Assembly: GCA_963821885.1 (NCBI GenBank)
Contig: CAWGFN010000001.1
Span: forward strand, 496,001 to 560,000
Direction of reading: 5' to 3'
DNA from: Oleiagrimonas sp963821885
Lineage (GTDB): Bacteria > Pseudomonadota > Gammaproteobacteria > Xanthomonadales > Rhodanobacteraceae
Length of the DNA stretch: 64,000 nt
The notes beneath the pieces are model-generated. The model made no database searches and was not told the origin of the DNA. It was given only the letters and a program-made list of their open reading frames with translations. A program made the position numbers and the translations under genes. Positions 1-7,606 of this stretch are shown here, one piece after another; positions within the stretch are counted from its first letter, which is position 1; each line of letters begins with the position of its first letter.

Positions 1-269
1 TCGGCGGCCTCGCGGATGCGGCGCTTGATGTCGGGGTCGGACACGGCCACGAAGCGCCAGGGCTGCTGATTGGCGCCGCTTGGCGCGGTTCCGGCGGCGC
101 GCAGGCCGTGCTCGATCACTGCCCTCGGCACCGGCGTCGGGGCAAAATCGCGCACCGTGCGGCGCCGGGCAAGCTCGTCGGCGAAATCCGCCGCACGTTG
201 CACGCGAGCCACGTCATCGAGCGGTTCGCGCGCGGGGAGTTCGACGGTGGGATGGAAGGCGTCGTTCAT
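1..269 (-). CDS. Nitroreductase family protein (N-terminal part, cut by window edge)
   Basis: Only the first 89 residues are inside the window; the gene runs off the left edge. The visible part begins MNDAFHP at the ATG ending at 269. It contains RRTVRDF and GTAPSGANQQPWRF, the FMN-phosphate and FMN-ring contact segments of the nitroreductase/BluB/iodotyrosine-deiodinase fold. This family uses FMN and NAD(P)H to reduce or dehalogenate small aromatic substrates in the cytoplasm. The substrate cannot be told from the N-terminus. It points away from the next gene and has no visible operon partner here. The family call is firm; the subfamily is open. Confidence 0.82.
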   Translation of the reverse strand, partial: MNDAFHPTVELPAREPLDDVARVQRAADFADELARRRTVRDFAPTPVPRAVIEHGLRAAGTAPSGANQQPWRFVAVSDPDIKRRIREAA

Positions 270-398
270 GCGGTCAGGCCATCGGAGGACGTGTCCGCAT
301 GGTAGCGCTTCATGAGTGCCTGCGACCGAACGCGACGGACGCAGCCTCTGCGCGCGGGGTGATCGACGATGAGTCCGCGGCAGGCTAGGATTGCAACG

Positions 399-488
399 TT
401 GAAGCCGGCCCGGGATGATATAACTGGGGTGAGGTTGGGGAGCCGGATGCGTCCGGCTTATCTTTGGGGGAGCGATGCAATATCGCTC
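399..488 (+). promoter_or_regulatory. Leader of the DUF805 gene: -10-like box and two consecutive hairpins
   Basis: The 238-base gap before the DUF805 gene holds a TATAAC -10-like hexamer (419-424) but no well-spaced -35. Two back-to-back hairpins follow: AGCCGGA/TCCGGCT with a TGCG loop (441-458) and GAGCGAT/ATCGCTC (470-488). The ribosome-binding site AAGAGG lies just after the second hairpin. A structured 5' leader is what is seen; any regulatory role is inference. Confidence 0.35.
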
Positions 489-507
489 GTATTAAGAGGG
501 CAAGACC

Positions 508-873
508 TTGAATTGGTATCTTGAAGTTCTGAAGAAGTACGTCGATTTTTCCGGCCGTGCGCGACGCACGGAGTACTGGATGTTCCAGCTGTTCAATTTC
601 ATCATCATCTTCGGCGTCACCATTATCGGCATGATGCTGGGCGAGCGTGCCATGCAGCTGCTGACGGTTTTGATCTATATCTACTACCTGGCCATCCTGC
701 TGCCGAGCCTGGGCGTGCAGGTGCGTCGTCTGCACGACACGGGCCGCAGCGGCTGGTGGATCCTGATCGCCCTGGTGCCTTTCGTGGGCGGCATCGTCCT
801 GTTGGTATTCAACGTGCTCGACAGCGGTCCGGACAACGAATACGGCCCGAACCCGAAGGGCGTCGGCGCCTGA
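508..873 (+). CDS. DUF805 family inner-membrane protein
   Basis: This is a 121-residue integral membrane protein of the DUF805 family (YhaH/YhaI type), whose function is unknown. It shows the family landmarks: FSGRARRTEYWMF near the N-terminus, RRLHDTGRSGWW in the middle and DSGPDNEYGPNPKG at the end. Three to four hydrophobic segments lie at about 25-45, 50-70 and 82-105. The start is TTG, chosen because AAGAGG sits about 10 bases upstream and the family N-terminus (NWYLEVLKKYVDFSGRA) begins there. It is monocistronic and followed by a strong terminator. Confidence 0.85.
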   Translation: MNWYLEVLKKYVDFSGRARRTEYWMFQLFNFIIIFGVTIIGMMLGERAMQLLTVLIYIYYLAILLPSLGVQVRRLHDTGRSGWWILIALVPFVGGIVLLVFNVLDSGPDNEYGPNPKGVGA

Positions 874-913
874 GGAATCGCCGCGGGGCCACCGCCCCGC
901 CGCGTGACAACGC

Positions 914-946
914 AAGGGACACGCCGGTCGCCGGCGTGTCCCTTTT
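914..946. terminator. Rho-independent terminator, probably bidirectional
   Basis: A perfect 14-bp stem (AAGGGACACGCCGG, 914-927) with a TCG loop and its complement at 931-944 is followed by TT on the plus strand. On the minus strand the stem ends in a matching AA/TT pair. It lies between the convergent DUF805 and nlpD genes and could end both. Confidence 0.75.
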
Positions 947-992
947 GCTTTGCGCATGATCGGGTACGGGCGCAGCCGGCCCGCGGACGTGT

Positions 993-1877
993 TCAACGCG
1001 TCGGAAGGTAGTGCTCGGGATTGACCGGCTTGCCGTTGCGCCGTACCTGGAACTCCAGCTCGGTGCGCGAGGCGCCGCTGGAACCCATTTCGGCGATCAC
1101 CTGTCCGGCACGCACGCGCTCGCCCTCGCGCACCAGGCGCTTGCGGTTGTGACCGTAGGCCGACAGGTAGGTGTCGTTGTGCTTGATGATGACCAGCTCG
1201 CCGTAGCCGACCAGGCCGCTGCCGCTGTAGACCACCACGCCGCTGGCCGCGGCGCGCACCGGATCGCCGGCCTTGCCGCCGATCTCGATGCCGGGGATCG
1301 GCGCACCGGCGCTGAAGCGGTCCACCAGGGGACCGTCCGCGGGCCAGCGCCAGTTGACGCCGTCGAGCATGCGGGTGGGCGCGGCGGGCACCGACGAGGC
1401 CGCCACCGGCGCGCGGTCGGGAGGCGTGGCCTCGCCGGCCACCGGGATGGTGGTGCTCACCGCGCGTGCCGCCTGGGCCGTATCGGTGGGCGTCCCGGGC
1501 ACCGGAGCGGGCACGTGACGCACGACGGCCGGCGTCACCGGCCGCATCACCGTGGGCCGGTCGCTGGCGGCCACCGCGGGCGGCGTGATGCGCAGGCGCC
1601 GACCCGGATGGATCACGTAGGGCGCGGGGATGCCGTTCCAATGGGCCAGGTCGCGGAAATCGACGCCGGCGCGGAAGGCGATGCTGTAAAGCGTGTCACC
1701 ACGCACCACCGTGTAGTGGGTGTCGGTCATCGGTCCGCTGGCGTGCAGCGGGACGCCACTGGAGTCGACCGACACGCCACCGGGCGGGTTCTCGATCACG
1801 ATCGAATGGTGCGGCACCACGCACGCGCTCAGCGTGAAGGCCAGCAGGACACAGACGACGGCGTTCTTGGCATGCAT
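993..1877 (-). CDS. nlpD: NlpD-type LysM/M23 lipoprotein, degenerate peptidase
   Basis: A 294-residue lipoprotein that probably activates periplasmic amidases during cell separation. The start MHAKNAVV is followed by a hydrophobic stretch and lipobox LSAC. A LysM domain (HYTVVRGDTLYSIAF, about 56-100) binds peptidoglycan, then a Pro/Ala linker leads to a C-terminal M23 (LytM) domain. The M23 zinc ligands are missing: the usual first His is absent (GIEIGG) and the usual HxH reads LEFQ. As in E. coli NlpD, this suggests an activator and not an enzyme. It is last in the surE-pcm-yqaA-nlpD string, the order seen in related bacteria. No rpoS follows. Confidence 0.88.
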   Translation of the reverse strand: MHAKNAVVCVLLAFTLSACVVPHHSIVIENPPGGVSVDSSGVPLHASGPMTDTHYTVVRGDTLYSIAFRAGVDFRDLAHWNGIPAPYVIHPGRRLRITPPAVAASDRPTVMRPVTPAVVRHVPAPVPGTPTDTAQAARAVSTTIPVAGEATPPDRAPVAASSVPAAPTRMLDGVNWRWPADGPLVDRFSAGAPIPGIEIGGKAGDPVRAAASGVVVYSGSGLVGYGELVIIKHNDTYLSAYGHNRKRLVREGERVRAGQVIAEMGSSGASRTELEFQVRRNGKPVNPEHYLPTR

Positions 1878-1909
1878 GGTGGACAGGATAACCGGGGCTC
1901 GGGGCGCAT

Positions 1910-2518
1910 TCACCGTAGCAGAAACCACCAGGCCAGCAGAGCCACCAGCAGGGCGAGGCTGATCCAGCCGATGCGCTCGATATGCTTGTGCAGCAGGTCC
2001 TCGGCACGCTGGCCGAACAGTCGGATCAGCAGCGCCAGCAGGTACACGCGCTTGCCGCGCCCGATCACGATGCACAGCAGGAACGGCACCAGCGGCACGC
2101 CCACGATGCCCGAGGCCCAGGTGATGAACTTCATCGGCACCACCGGCTGCAGCGCGGCCAGCAGCAGCACCAGCATCAGGCCCCAGAAGTGCGTGGTCAT
2201 CTGCGCGCGCAGGTTGGCCACGCCCTGCTCGATCGAGGCCAGCAGGTGCAGGTCGGCCAGGACGGGTTTCAGCGCCTCGAAGGCGAAGTGGCCCAGGGCA
2301 TAGCCGACCAGCGAGCCAAGCAGCGAGAACAGCAGGCTGATGCCGGCATAGCGAAAGGCGCGGTCGCGCCGGGCCATCGCCATCGGCGCCAGCATCACCT
2401 CGGGCATGATCGGGAAGATGAAGGCCTCGACGAAACTCAGGCCGGCCAGGTAGCGCTCGGCATGCGGGTGCCGCGACCAGCGCAGGGCGCGTTCGTACAG
2501 CGGACCGAAAAGGCGCAT
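1910..2518 (-). CDS. yqaA: YqaA family (DedA/SNARE-associated) membrane protein
   Basis: A 202-residue polytopic inner-membrane protein. EAFIFPIMPEVMLAPMA near the N-terminus and the Pro/Gly-rich re-entrant segment ALQPVVPMKFITWASG are typical of the VTT/SNARE-associated (DedA-like) superfamily, some members of which flip lipids. The short YqaA branch is uncharacterised. The start MRLFGPLYERA lies 29 bases downstream of the pcm stop, and the gene is followed by nlpD on the same strand. Its presence between pcm and nlpD is the usual arrangement in xanthomonads. Family is confident; substrate is unknown. Confidence 0.85.
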   Translation of the reverse strand: MRLFGPLYERALRWSRHPHAERYLAGLSFVEAFIFPIMPEVMLAPMAMARRDRAFRYAGISLLFSLLGSLVGYALGHFAFEALKPVLADLHLLASIEQGVANLRAQMTTHFWGLMLVLLLAALQPVVPMKFITWASGIVGVPLVPFLLCIVIGRGKRVYLLALLIRLFGQRAEDLLHKHIERIGWISLALLVALLAWWFLLR

Positions 2519-2547
2519 CAGGCGAAGACCCTTGCCAGCTGGCGCAT

Positions 2548-3228
2548 TCAGATCAACCCGCCGAGCAGCGGCACGAAGCTGACCGGGCCGAGATCCTCGG
2601 ACACCAGCTCGCCGTCGGCCTGCTTGGTCACGCGGTACAGCGTCTGCGCGCCGGACGGACCGACCGGCGCCACCAGCACGCCGCCGGGCGACAGCTGGTC
2701 GAAAAGCTGCTGCGGCACGCCCTCGCCCGCCGCGGTGAGGATGATCGCGTCGAACGGCGCCTCGTCCGGCCAGCCGAGGTTGCCGTCGTCGTGCTTGGAA
2801 CGCAGGTTCTCGATGCCCAGCTGGCGGAAGCGCCGGCGCGCCATGCGCAGCAGCGGCTCGATGCGCTCGACGGTATGGATCTGCGGCACCAGCGCCGCCA
2901 GCACCGCGGCCTGGTAGCCCGAGCCGGTGCCGATCTCCAGCACCCGCTGCGGCACGCCGTGTTCGATCAGCGCCTCGGTCATGCGCGCCACCACCCACGG
3001 CTGCGAGATGGTCTGGCCGTGGCCGATAGGCAGCGCGTTGTTCTCGTAGGCGCGCGAGGCCAGCGCCTCGTCGATGAACAGGTGCCGCGGCAGGCTGCGG
3101 ATCACGTCCAGTACCCGCATGTCGGTGATGCCTTCCTCGCGCAGCGTGGCGACCAGCCGGTCGCGCGCGCGCTGCGAGGTCAGGCCCTCGCCGCGCAGGG
3201 CCTCGGCGGAGATGGCGTGGGTCTTCAT
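2548..3228 (-). CDS. pcm: Protein-L-isoaspartate O-methyltransferase
   Basis: This 226-residue cytosolic enzyme uses S-adenosylmethionine to methylate isoaspartyl residues in ageing proteins so they can revert to aspartate. The SAM-binding motif VLEIGTGSGYQ is at 96-106, and the family segment GHGQTISQPWVVARM is at about 70-84. The length matches Pcm. The ATG overlaps the surE stop by four bases, implying translational coupling with surE. The start MKTHAISAEAL was preferred to upstream in-frame Mets because of this coupling. Confidence 0.95.
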   Translation of the reverse strand: MKTHAISAEALRGEGLTSQRARDRLVATLREEGITDMRVLDVIRSLPRHLFIDEALASRAYENNALPIGHGQTISQPWVVARMTEALIEHGVPQRVLEIGTGSGYQAAVLAALVPQIHTVERIEPLLRMARRRFRQLGIENLRSKHDDGNLGWPDEAPFDAIILTAAGEGVPQQLFDQLSPGGVLVAPVGPSGAQTLYRVTKQADGELVSEDLGPVSFVPLLGGLI

Positions 3229-4007
3229 GCCGCGTCCTCGCCCTGCAGCGCGGCACTCATGTCGCCGACCCAGCTGCTGACCTTCTCCAGCGCCTGGAAA
3301 CGGGTCAGGTCGGTATGGATCGGGGTCACCGACACATAGCCACGGCTGACCGCGTTGAAGTCGGTGCCCGGGCTGTCGTCGTCGACACCGCCGGCCGGTC
3401 CGATCCACCACACCGTGCGCCCGCGCGGATCCTTCTGCGCGATGCAGGGCTCGGACGGGTGGCGCTTGCCCAGGCGAGTGACCTCGAAGCCGCGGATCTC
3501 CGCCCACGGCCGGTCCGGCACATTGACGTTGAGGATCGTGTCGGCCGGCAGCGGATCCTTGATCAGGCGCTGCACCAGCACCTGCACGGCGCGCGCGGCC
3601 GAGGCGTAGTGCTCGGCGTTGTGGTCGCTGCTGACCAGGGACACGGCGATCGCCGGAAGGCCGAGGAAGCGACCTTCCATCGCCGCCGACACCGTGCCCG
3701 AGTAGATGACGTCATCGCCGAGATTGGCCGAATTGTTGATGCCCGACACCACGATGTCCGGCTTGGCATCGAGCAGGCCCGACAGGGCCAGGTGCACGCA
3801 ATCGGTCGGCGTGCCCGCCACGCGGTGATAGCCGTTGTCCATGGTGATCACGCGGATCGGCTGGTCCAGGGTCAGCGAATTGCTGGCGCCGGAGCGGTCG
3901 CGATCAGGCGCGACCACGGTCACCTCGCCGATGCTGGACAGGGACTTCGCCAGGACATGGATACCCGGCGCATCCACGCCATCGTCATTGCTTACGAGAA
4001 CTCGCAT
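3225..4007 (-). CDS. surE: 5'/3'-nucleotidase SurE
   Basis: A 260-residue metal-dependent nucleotidase (survival protein E) that removes phosphate from nucleoside monophosphates and short polyphosphates. It begins MRVLVSNDDGVDAPG; the acidic NDDG metal site is at 7-10. The second conserved block SGINNSANLGDDVIYSGT carries the Asn and Ser ligands. Length is normal. It leads the surE-pcm-yqaA-nlpD unit. In related genomes truD lies directly upstream, whereas here about 4 kb of other genes separates them. Confidence 0.96.
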   Translation of the reverse strand: MRVLVSNDDGVDAPGIHVLAKSLSSIGEVTVVAPDRDRSGASNSLTLDQPIRVITMDNGYHRVAGTPTDCVHLALSGLLDAKPDIVVSGINNSANLGDDVIYSGTVSAAMEGRFLGLPAIAVSLVSSDHNAEHYASAARAVQVLVQRLIKDPLPADTILNVNVPDRPWAEIRGFEVTRLGKRHPSEPCIAQKDPRGRTVWWIGPAGGVDDDSPGTDFNAVSRGYVSVTPIHTDLTRFQALEKVSSWVGDMSAALQGEDAA

Positions 4008-4122
4008 CTGGGACCGTCATGCAGGGTATGCACCGGCGCGGAAGACGCCGGATTGGAACGCCTTATTCTAGCCCAATCGATGCTCCCCTGCCCCGTGTCC
4101 GCGACCGCGCTAGGATACGTGC

Positions 4123-4665
4123 ATGAGCCGCCGCGCCCCGCCCCGACCCAGTGACGAGGACATCGCCCTGTTCCACCAGGCGGTCGGCCCGGTGCGGCGC
4201 ATCGAGCACGCGGCTCCGGCCGCGGAGAAGCCCCGCCCGCGTCCACGCGCGCATATGCGCGAGGCCGACGAGGCCGCCGTCGCCTACGACCTGCTGCACG
4301 CCGAGCACGACCCGGGCATGATCGAGATCGGCGAGGAACTGGGCTACCTGCGCGAAGGCCATTCGCCCAAGCTGCTGCGCCGCCTCAAACGTGGCCAGTT
4401 CAGCATCCAGGGCGAGATCGACCTGCACCACATGAACGCCGAAGCCGCCCGCAGCAGCATCCTGGACCTGCTCGAGGAAGCGCACGCCGAGGGCTGGCGC
4501 TGCATCCGCATCGTGCACGGCAAGGGCCTGCGCTCGCGCCCCGGCGGACCGGTGCTCAAGGGCCTGACCGACCGCATCCTGCGCCGCCGCAGCGACGTGC
4601 TGGCCTTCGCCTCCGCCCGTCCGGCCCAGGGCGGCACCGGGGCAGTGATCGTGCTGCTGCGCTGA
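4123..4665 (+). CDS. Smr domain protein (SmrA-like)
   Basis: A 180-residue protein with an Smr domain in its C-terminal half: EIDLHHMN (98-105, the LDLHG-like motif) and RIVHGKG (129-135). The N-terminal 60 residues are Arg/Pro/Glu-rich and probably disordered, as in YfcN/SmrA proteins. Smr domains are nucleases linked to nicking DNA or to ribosome-collision mRNA cleavage (SmrB); which of these applies here is unknown. It diverges from surE over a 115-base gap. The ATG at 4123 is the first in frame and fits the family N-terminus. Confidence 0.85.
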   Translation: MSRRAPPRPSDEDIALFHQAVGPVRRIEHAAPAAEKPRPRPRAHMREADEAAVAYDLLHAEHDPGMIEIGEELGYLREGHSPKLLRRLKRGQFSIQGEIDLHHMNAEAARSSILDLLEEAHAEGWRCIRIVHGKGLRSRPGGPVLKGLTDRILRRRSDVLAFASARPAQGGTGAVIVLLR

Positions 4666-4670
4666 GGCGC

Positions 4671-5426
4671 TCAGAAGAACTCGTATTCCAGCTGGAAGCG
4701 CACGGTCAGGTCCGGCGCGCGGGCATCGACGCCCGCCAGAATGGCGGCGTTGTAGGCCAGCTTGCGACCACCACCGAAGGAGGCCTCGCCGAACAGGGCC
4801 GGGCCGGCGCGCATCGCCTCGTTGCGCAGCCGGTCGGTGTGTCCCAGGCCGCCAAAGGCCTGGAAGCCGGGGTTGAAATGCCGATTGCGGCCGTGCCAGC
4901 GCCACTGCGCGGCATAGGTGACTTCGGTATGCCGCTCGTCCTCGCCCGGGGCCCGCGCATCGATGCGACGACCGAACGCCACGTTGAGGTTGAACTGCGA
5001 GCGCCCGACCTCCTTCTGCAGCATCGGCCCGATCTTCAGCTCGTGCTCGCGTTCCAGGCGGTTGTAGGCGTACTCGGTGAGGATGCCGGCGTCCAGCCAG
5101 TAGCGGCCGTGCTCGGTCAGCTGGACGATGTTCTCCCACTCCAGTTCCTCGACCCGCGCCGCGTTGCCCGGTGTGCGCGTGTACTCGGCGGCGAACTCGG
5201 TGTACCAGCGCGGCGCCACGCCATAGCCCGCGGCCAGCACCGCGGCCTGCTCGCCGCGACCGCGATTGCCCCAGTCCTGGCTGCCGCCGCGCAACTCGAT
5301 TTCCCACTCGTGGTAGCTGACGATGGGCGAATAGACGGTCAGCGCCGGTCCGGCCTTGGCGGGAAGCATCCACGAGGAGGCAGCAAGGGCCAGCGCGAGG
5401 GCGGCGAAGATGGTTTTGCGTTGCAT
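4671..5426 (-). CDS. Predicted outer-membrane beta-barrel protein linked to iron genes
   Basis: A 251-residue protein with a clear signal peptide (MQRKTIFAALALALAASSW, cleavage near AKA-G). The mature part is rich in alternating aromatic and polar stretches and ends EYEFF with a terminal aromatic residue, the usual signature of a BAM-inserted outer-membrane barrel. I do not recognise a named family. It follows the FTR1 permease gene on the same strand with a 60-base gap, so it is probably the last gene of the Fur-controlled iron unit. A role in iron passage or sensing is inferred from position only. Confidence 0.6.
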   Translation of the reverse strand: MQRKTIFAALALALAASSWMLPAKAGPALTVYSPIVSYHEWEIELRGGSQDWGNRGRGEQAAVLAAGYGVAPRWYTEFAAEYTRTPGNAARVEELEWENIVQLTEHGRYWLDAGILTEYAYNRLEREHELKIGPMLQKEVGRSQFNLNVAFGRRIDARAPGEDERHTEVTYAAQWRWHGRNRHFNPGFQAFGGLGHTDRLRNEAMRAGPALFGEASFGGGRKLAYNAAILAGVDARAPDLTVRFQLEYEFF

Positions 5427-5486
5427 GCGAAAGCGATCCGGTAGGTGGTGGCCGGAGCGGGCCACCGGTGAACGGGGGATGGAGTA

Positions 5487-6296
5487 TCAGTCGGCCCGTG
5501 CCTGACGGCGGGCGACCCAACGCGCGGACGCCACCAGCACCAGGGCGGTGAGGCCGTAGAAGGTCAGCATCATCGCGGTCGGTCGGGCCTGGTAGCCGAC
5601 CAGCACGTGCAGCGTCTGTCCCAGCACGGAACCGTCGCCGAGCCAGCGTGAGCTGTCCCACAGGACCCGGCCGCCGAACGACAGCAGGTCGGCCTGCGCC
5701 AGGTAACGGGCGGCGCTGGCGGCCAGGCCCGCGGCGAGCAGGATCAGCAGCGCATTGGTGAATTTGAAGAAGCGTTGCAGCGGCACGCGCACCAGGCCCA
5801 GGTAGAGCACCACGCCAAGGGCGATGCCGCCAGCCAGGCCGATCAGCAGCCCGGGCACCAGGCCCTGGGCCCCGCCGGCCAGCATGCCGTACAGGAACAG
5901 CGCCACTTCCGAACCTTCGCGCAGCACGGCCAGCGCGACCACCACGGCCAGCAGGTACAGGGGACGGGCACCGGTATGCACCGCGTGTCCGACCGCGCGC
6001 ATGCGCTGGGTCAGTTCGCGCCCGTGCACGGACATCCACGTCACGTGCCAGCCGATCGTCACCACCGCGGCCAGCAGCACGCCGGCATTGAACAATTCCT
6101 GGCCGCGACCGGAAAAGGCATCGGCTATGAGGCCGGCGCCCCAGGCCACCAGCACGGCGCCGCCCAGGCCGGCGACGATGCCGCCCAGCAGCCAGCGACC
6201 GCGGCCGGAAATGCCGCGCGTGGCGGCGCCGACCACGCCGATGATCAGCGCGGCCTCCAGCACTTCGCGAAACACCAACAGCGCAATGGCGAACAT
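5487..6296 (-). CDS. FTR1/EfeU family high-affinity iron permease
   Basis: A 269-residue inner-membrane protein with about seven hydrophobic segments. Both REXXE iron-binding motifs of the OFeT family are present: REVLE at 10-14 and REGSE at 126-130. Such permeases move Fe(III) produced by oxidation of Fe(II) across the cytoplasmic membrane. It starts two bases after the cupredoxin stop, so the two genes are clearly co-transcribed. There is no EfeO or EfeB homologue here; the cupredoxin probably replaces the EfeO N-domain. Control by the Fur box upstream of the cupredoxin gene is likely. Confidence 0.9.
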   Translation of the reverse strand: MFAIALLVFREVLEAALIIGVVGAATRGISGRGRWLLGGIVAGLGGAVLVAWGAGLIADAFSGRGQELFNAGVLLAAVVTIGWHVTWMSVHGRELTQRMRAVGHAVHTGARPLYLLAVVVALAVLREGSEVALFLYGMLAGGAQGLVPGLLIGLAGGIALGVVLYLGLVRVPLQRFFKFTNALLILLAAGLAASAARYLAQADLLSFGGRVLWDSSRWLGDGSVLGQTLHVLVGYQARPTAMMLTFYGLTALVLVASARWVARRQARAD

Positions 6297-6298
6297 GG

Positions 6299-6649
6299 CT
6301 ACTTCTCCACCACCAGCACGCCCTGCGCGCTATCGGGATGGAAATCGCCGAAGAACCGATAGCGGCCCGCATCGAGCGGACCGACGTAGATCTTCGCGCT
6401 CCGTCCGCCGGGGATGATCTTCTCGCGGTTGAACTCGTTGCTCTCGAACTCCTCCGGCGTGGCGTCGCGGTTGTGCACCACCAGCACCACCTTGCGCCCG
6501 GCCGGGATCGTCAATTGCGCCGGCTCGAAGCGATGGTTGCGGATGCTCACTTCGACGGTCGGCAGGTCGCCTGAAACGGCGGCGACCGACGTCACGCCGA
6601 GGCCAAGGGCCAGGACGATGGCTGCGACGGTGCGGAACGTGAGAGACAT
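6299..6649 (-). CDS. Periplasmic cupredoxin-domain protein of the iron uptake unit
   Basis: A 116-residue secreted protein with a signal peptide (1-24) and a single cupredoxin-like domain (about 30-116). SIRNHRFEPAQLTIPAG and RYRFFGDFHPDSAQG match the type usually found with FTR1 permeases and in the EfeO N-terminus. The classical Cys copper ligand is absent; the visible candidate metal ligands are the His residues in RNHRFEP and DFHPDS and the acidic run FESNEFNRE. It probably binds or oxidises iron for the permease encoded two bases downstream. A Fur-type box lies 27 bases before its ATG. Confidence 0.84.
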   Translation of the reverse strand: MSLTFRTVAAIVLALGLGVTSVAAVSGDLPTVEVSIRNHRFEPAQLTIPAGRKVVLVVHNRDATPEEFESNEFNREKIIPGGRSAKIYVGPLDAGRYRFFGDFHPDSAQGVLVVEK

Positions 6650-6675
6650 GCGTGTTGCTCCGGAAAGGTGTATTG

Positions 6676-6694
6676 AATGATAACGATTCCCATT
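6676..6694 (-). promoter_or_regulatory. Fur box upstream of the cupredoxin-FTR1 operon
   Basis: Read on the minus strand the site is AATGGGAATCGTTATCATT. Over an 18-base core it agrees with the Fur consensus ATGATAATCATTATCATT at 15 positions. It lies 27 bases upstream of the cupredoxin start codon, where repressor binding would block transcription or the transcript start. The match is visible; regulation is inferred. Confidence 0.72.
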
Positions 6695-6937
6695 TTATGT
6701 GTAAACACGTCACCATGGAACACCCCTGCGACGGCCCGGAACCCGCGTATCGCCGGGCACCGGCCATGACGCCGGCCGCGAGGTCGGTACGCATGCATGC
6801 CGGGGCGCGCGAACCCGTCGATGGCGGCGTCCGCCGGCCCAGGCCAGGACTTGCGTCGCCCTGCCGGCCGGGCCGGCCTGCCCCCGCGATGTCCACGCCG
6901 CTGGCCATGCGCGGATGCGTCGGGGCCTTGGGCTTTC

Positions 6938-6951
6938 TTGATCGCGATCAA
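6938..6951. promoter_or_regulatory. FNR/ANR-type binding site (TTGAT-N4-ATCAA)
   Basis: TTGATCGCGATCAA is a perfect dyad matching the FNR/ANR/CRP-Fnr consensus. It is centred 69 bases upstream of the CBS-protein ATG, which allows a class II site at -41.5 with a transcript start near 6986. The rest of the 363-base gap 6650-7012 shows only the Fur box and no coding signal. Confidence 0.65.
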
Positions 6952-7012
6952 CTCACGCCGCCGCAACATGGACCACGCTGTGGACGGTCCATCGCGAGAC
7001 AGGAGGAAGGTC

Positions 7013-7462
7013 ATGCGCATCGACGATATCTGCACCCACGACGTCGTCCATGTAAATGCCGACATGTCGTTGCGCGACGCGGCGCAGCTGATGCGCAACC
7101 GGCACGTGGGCACCCTGGTGGTCGTCGAGCAACCGAACGGCGAGCGCATACCGATCGGCATCGTGACCGATCGCGACATCGTGGTCGCGGTGATCGCCGC
7201 CGACATCGATGCCCATACGCTTTCGGTCGGCGACATCATGACGCGCAAACTGGCGACCTGCGCCGCCAGCCAGGACATGTTCGACGCCGTGCAGATCATG
7301 CGCGCGCGCGGCGTGCGGCGCCTGCCGGTGCTCAATCGCCAGGGCGGCCTGGCCGGGATACTGTCCAGTGACGACATCCTCGCGGCCATCGGAACGCACC
7401 TGGGCGAGCTCGCGCACGCCCTCATGCACGAACAGGCCCGGGAAATGGAATCCCGGCCCTAG
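7013..7462 (+). CDS. CBS-domain-pair protein
   Basis: A 149-residue soluble protein made almost wholly of two CBS domains (about 1-60 and 66-130). GIVTDRDIVV and VGDIMTRKLATC mark the repeats. Such stand-alone Bateman modules bind adenine nucleotides and act as energy-state sensors. The start is fixed by a strong ribosome-binding site AGGAGGAAGG at 7001-7010. The perfect FNR-type site upstream suggests induction at low oxygen. The host-attachment-family gene downstream on the same strand may be co-expressed. Confidence 0.88.
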   Translation: MRIDDICTHDVVHVNADMSLRDAAQLMRNRHVGTLVVVEQPNGERIPIGIVTDRDIVVAVIAADIDAHTLSVGDIMTRKLATCAASQDMFDAVQIMRARGVRRLPVLNRQGGLAGILSSDDILAAIGTHLGELAHALMHEQAREMESRP

Positions 7463-7606
7463 ATGCCCGCGCTCCATCGAGGCGCATGGATGTGATGCCA
7501 TGCGGCGCGCACGGAGCCGGGCCCTCGCACCACCTGTCGGGTCGCGCCGCCGCGCAAGGTCATGCGCAACAGCCGACCCGCCTGCAGCCGTATCGGGAGA
7601 ACCGTC

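Noticed and set aside
70..388. Small plus-strand frames at the left edge
   Set aside because: They are antisense to the nitroreductase gene, whose FMN-binding motifs are clear.
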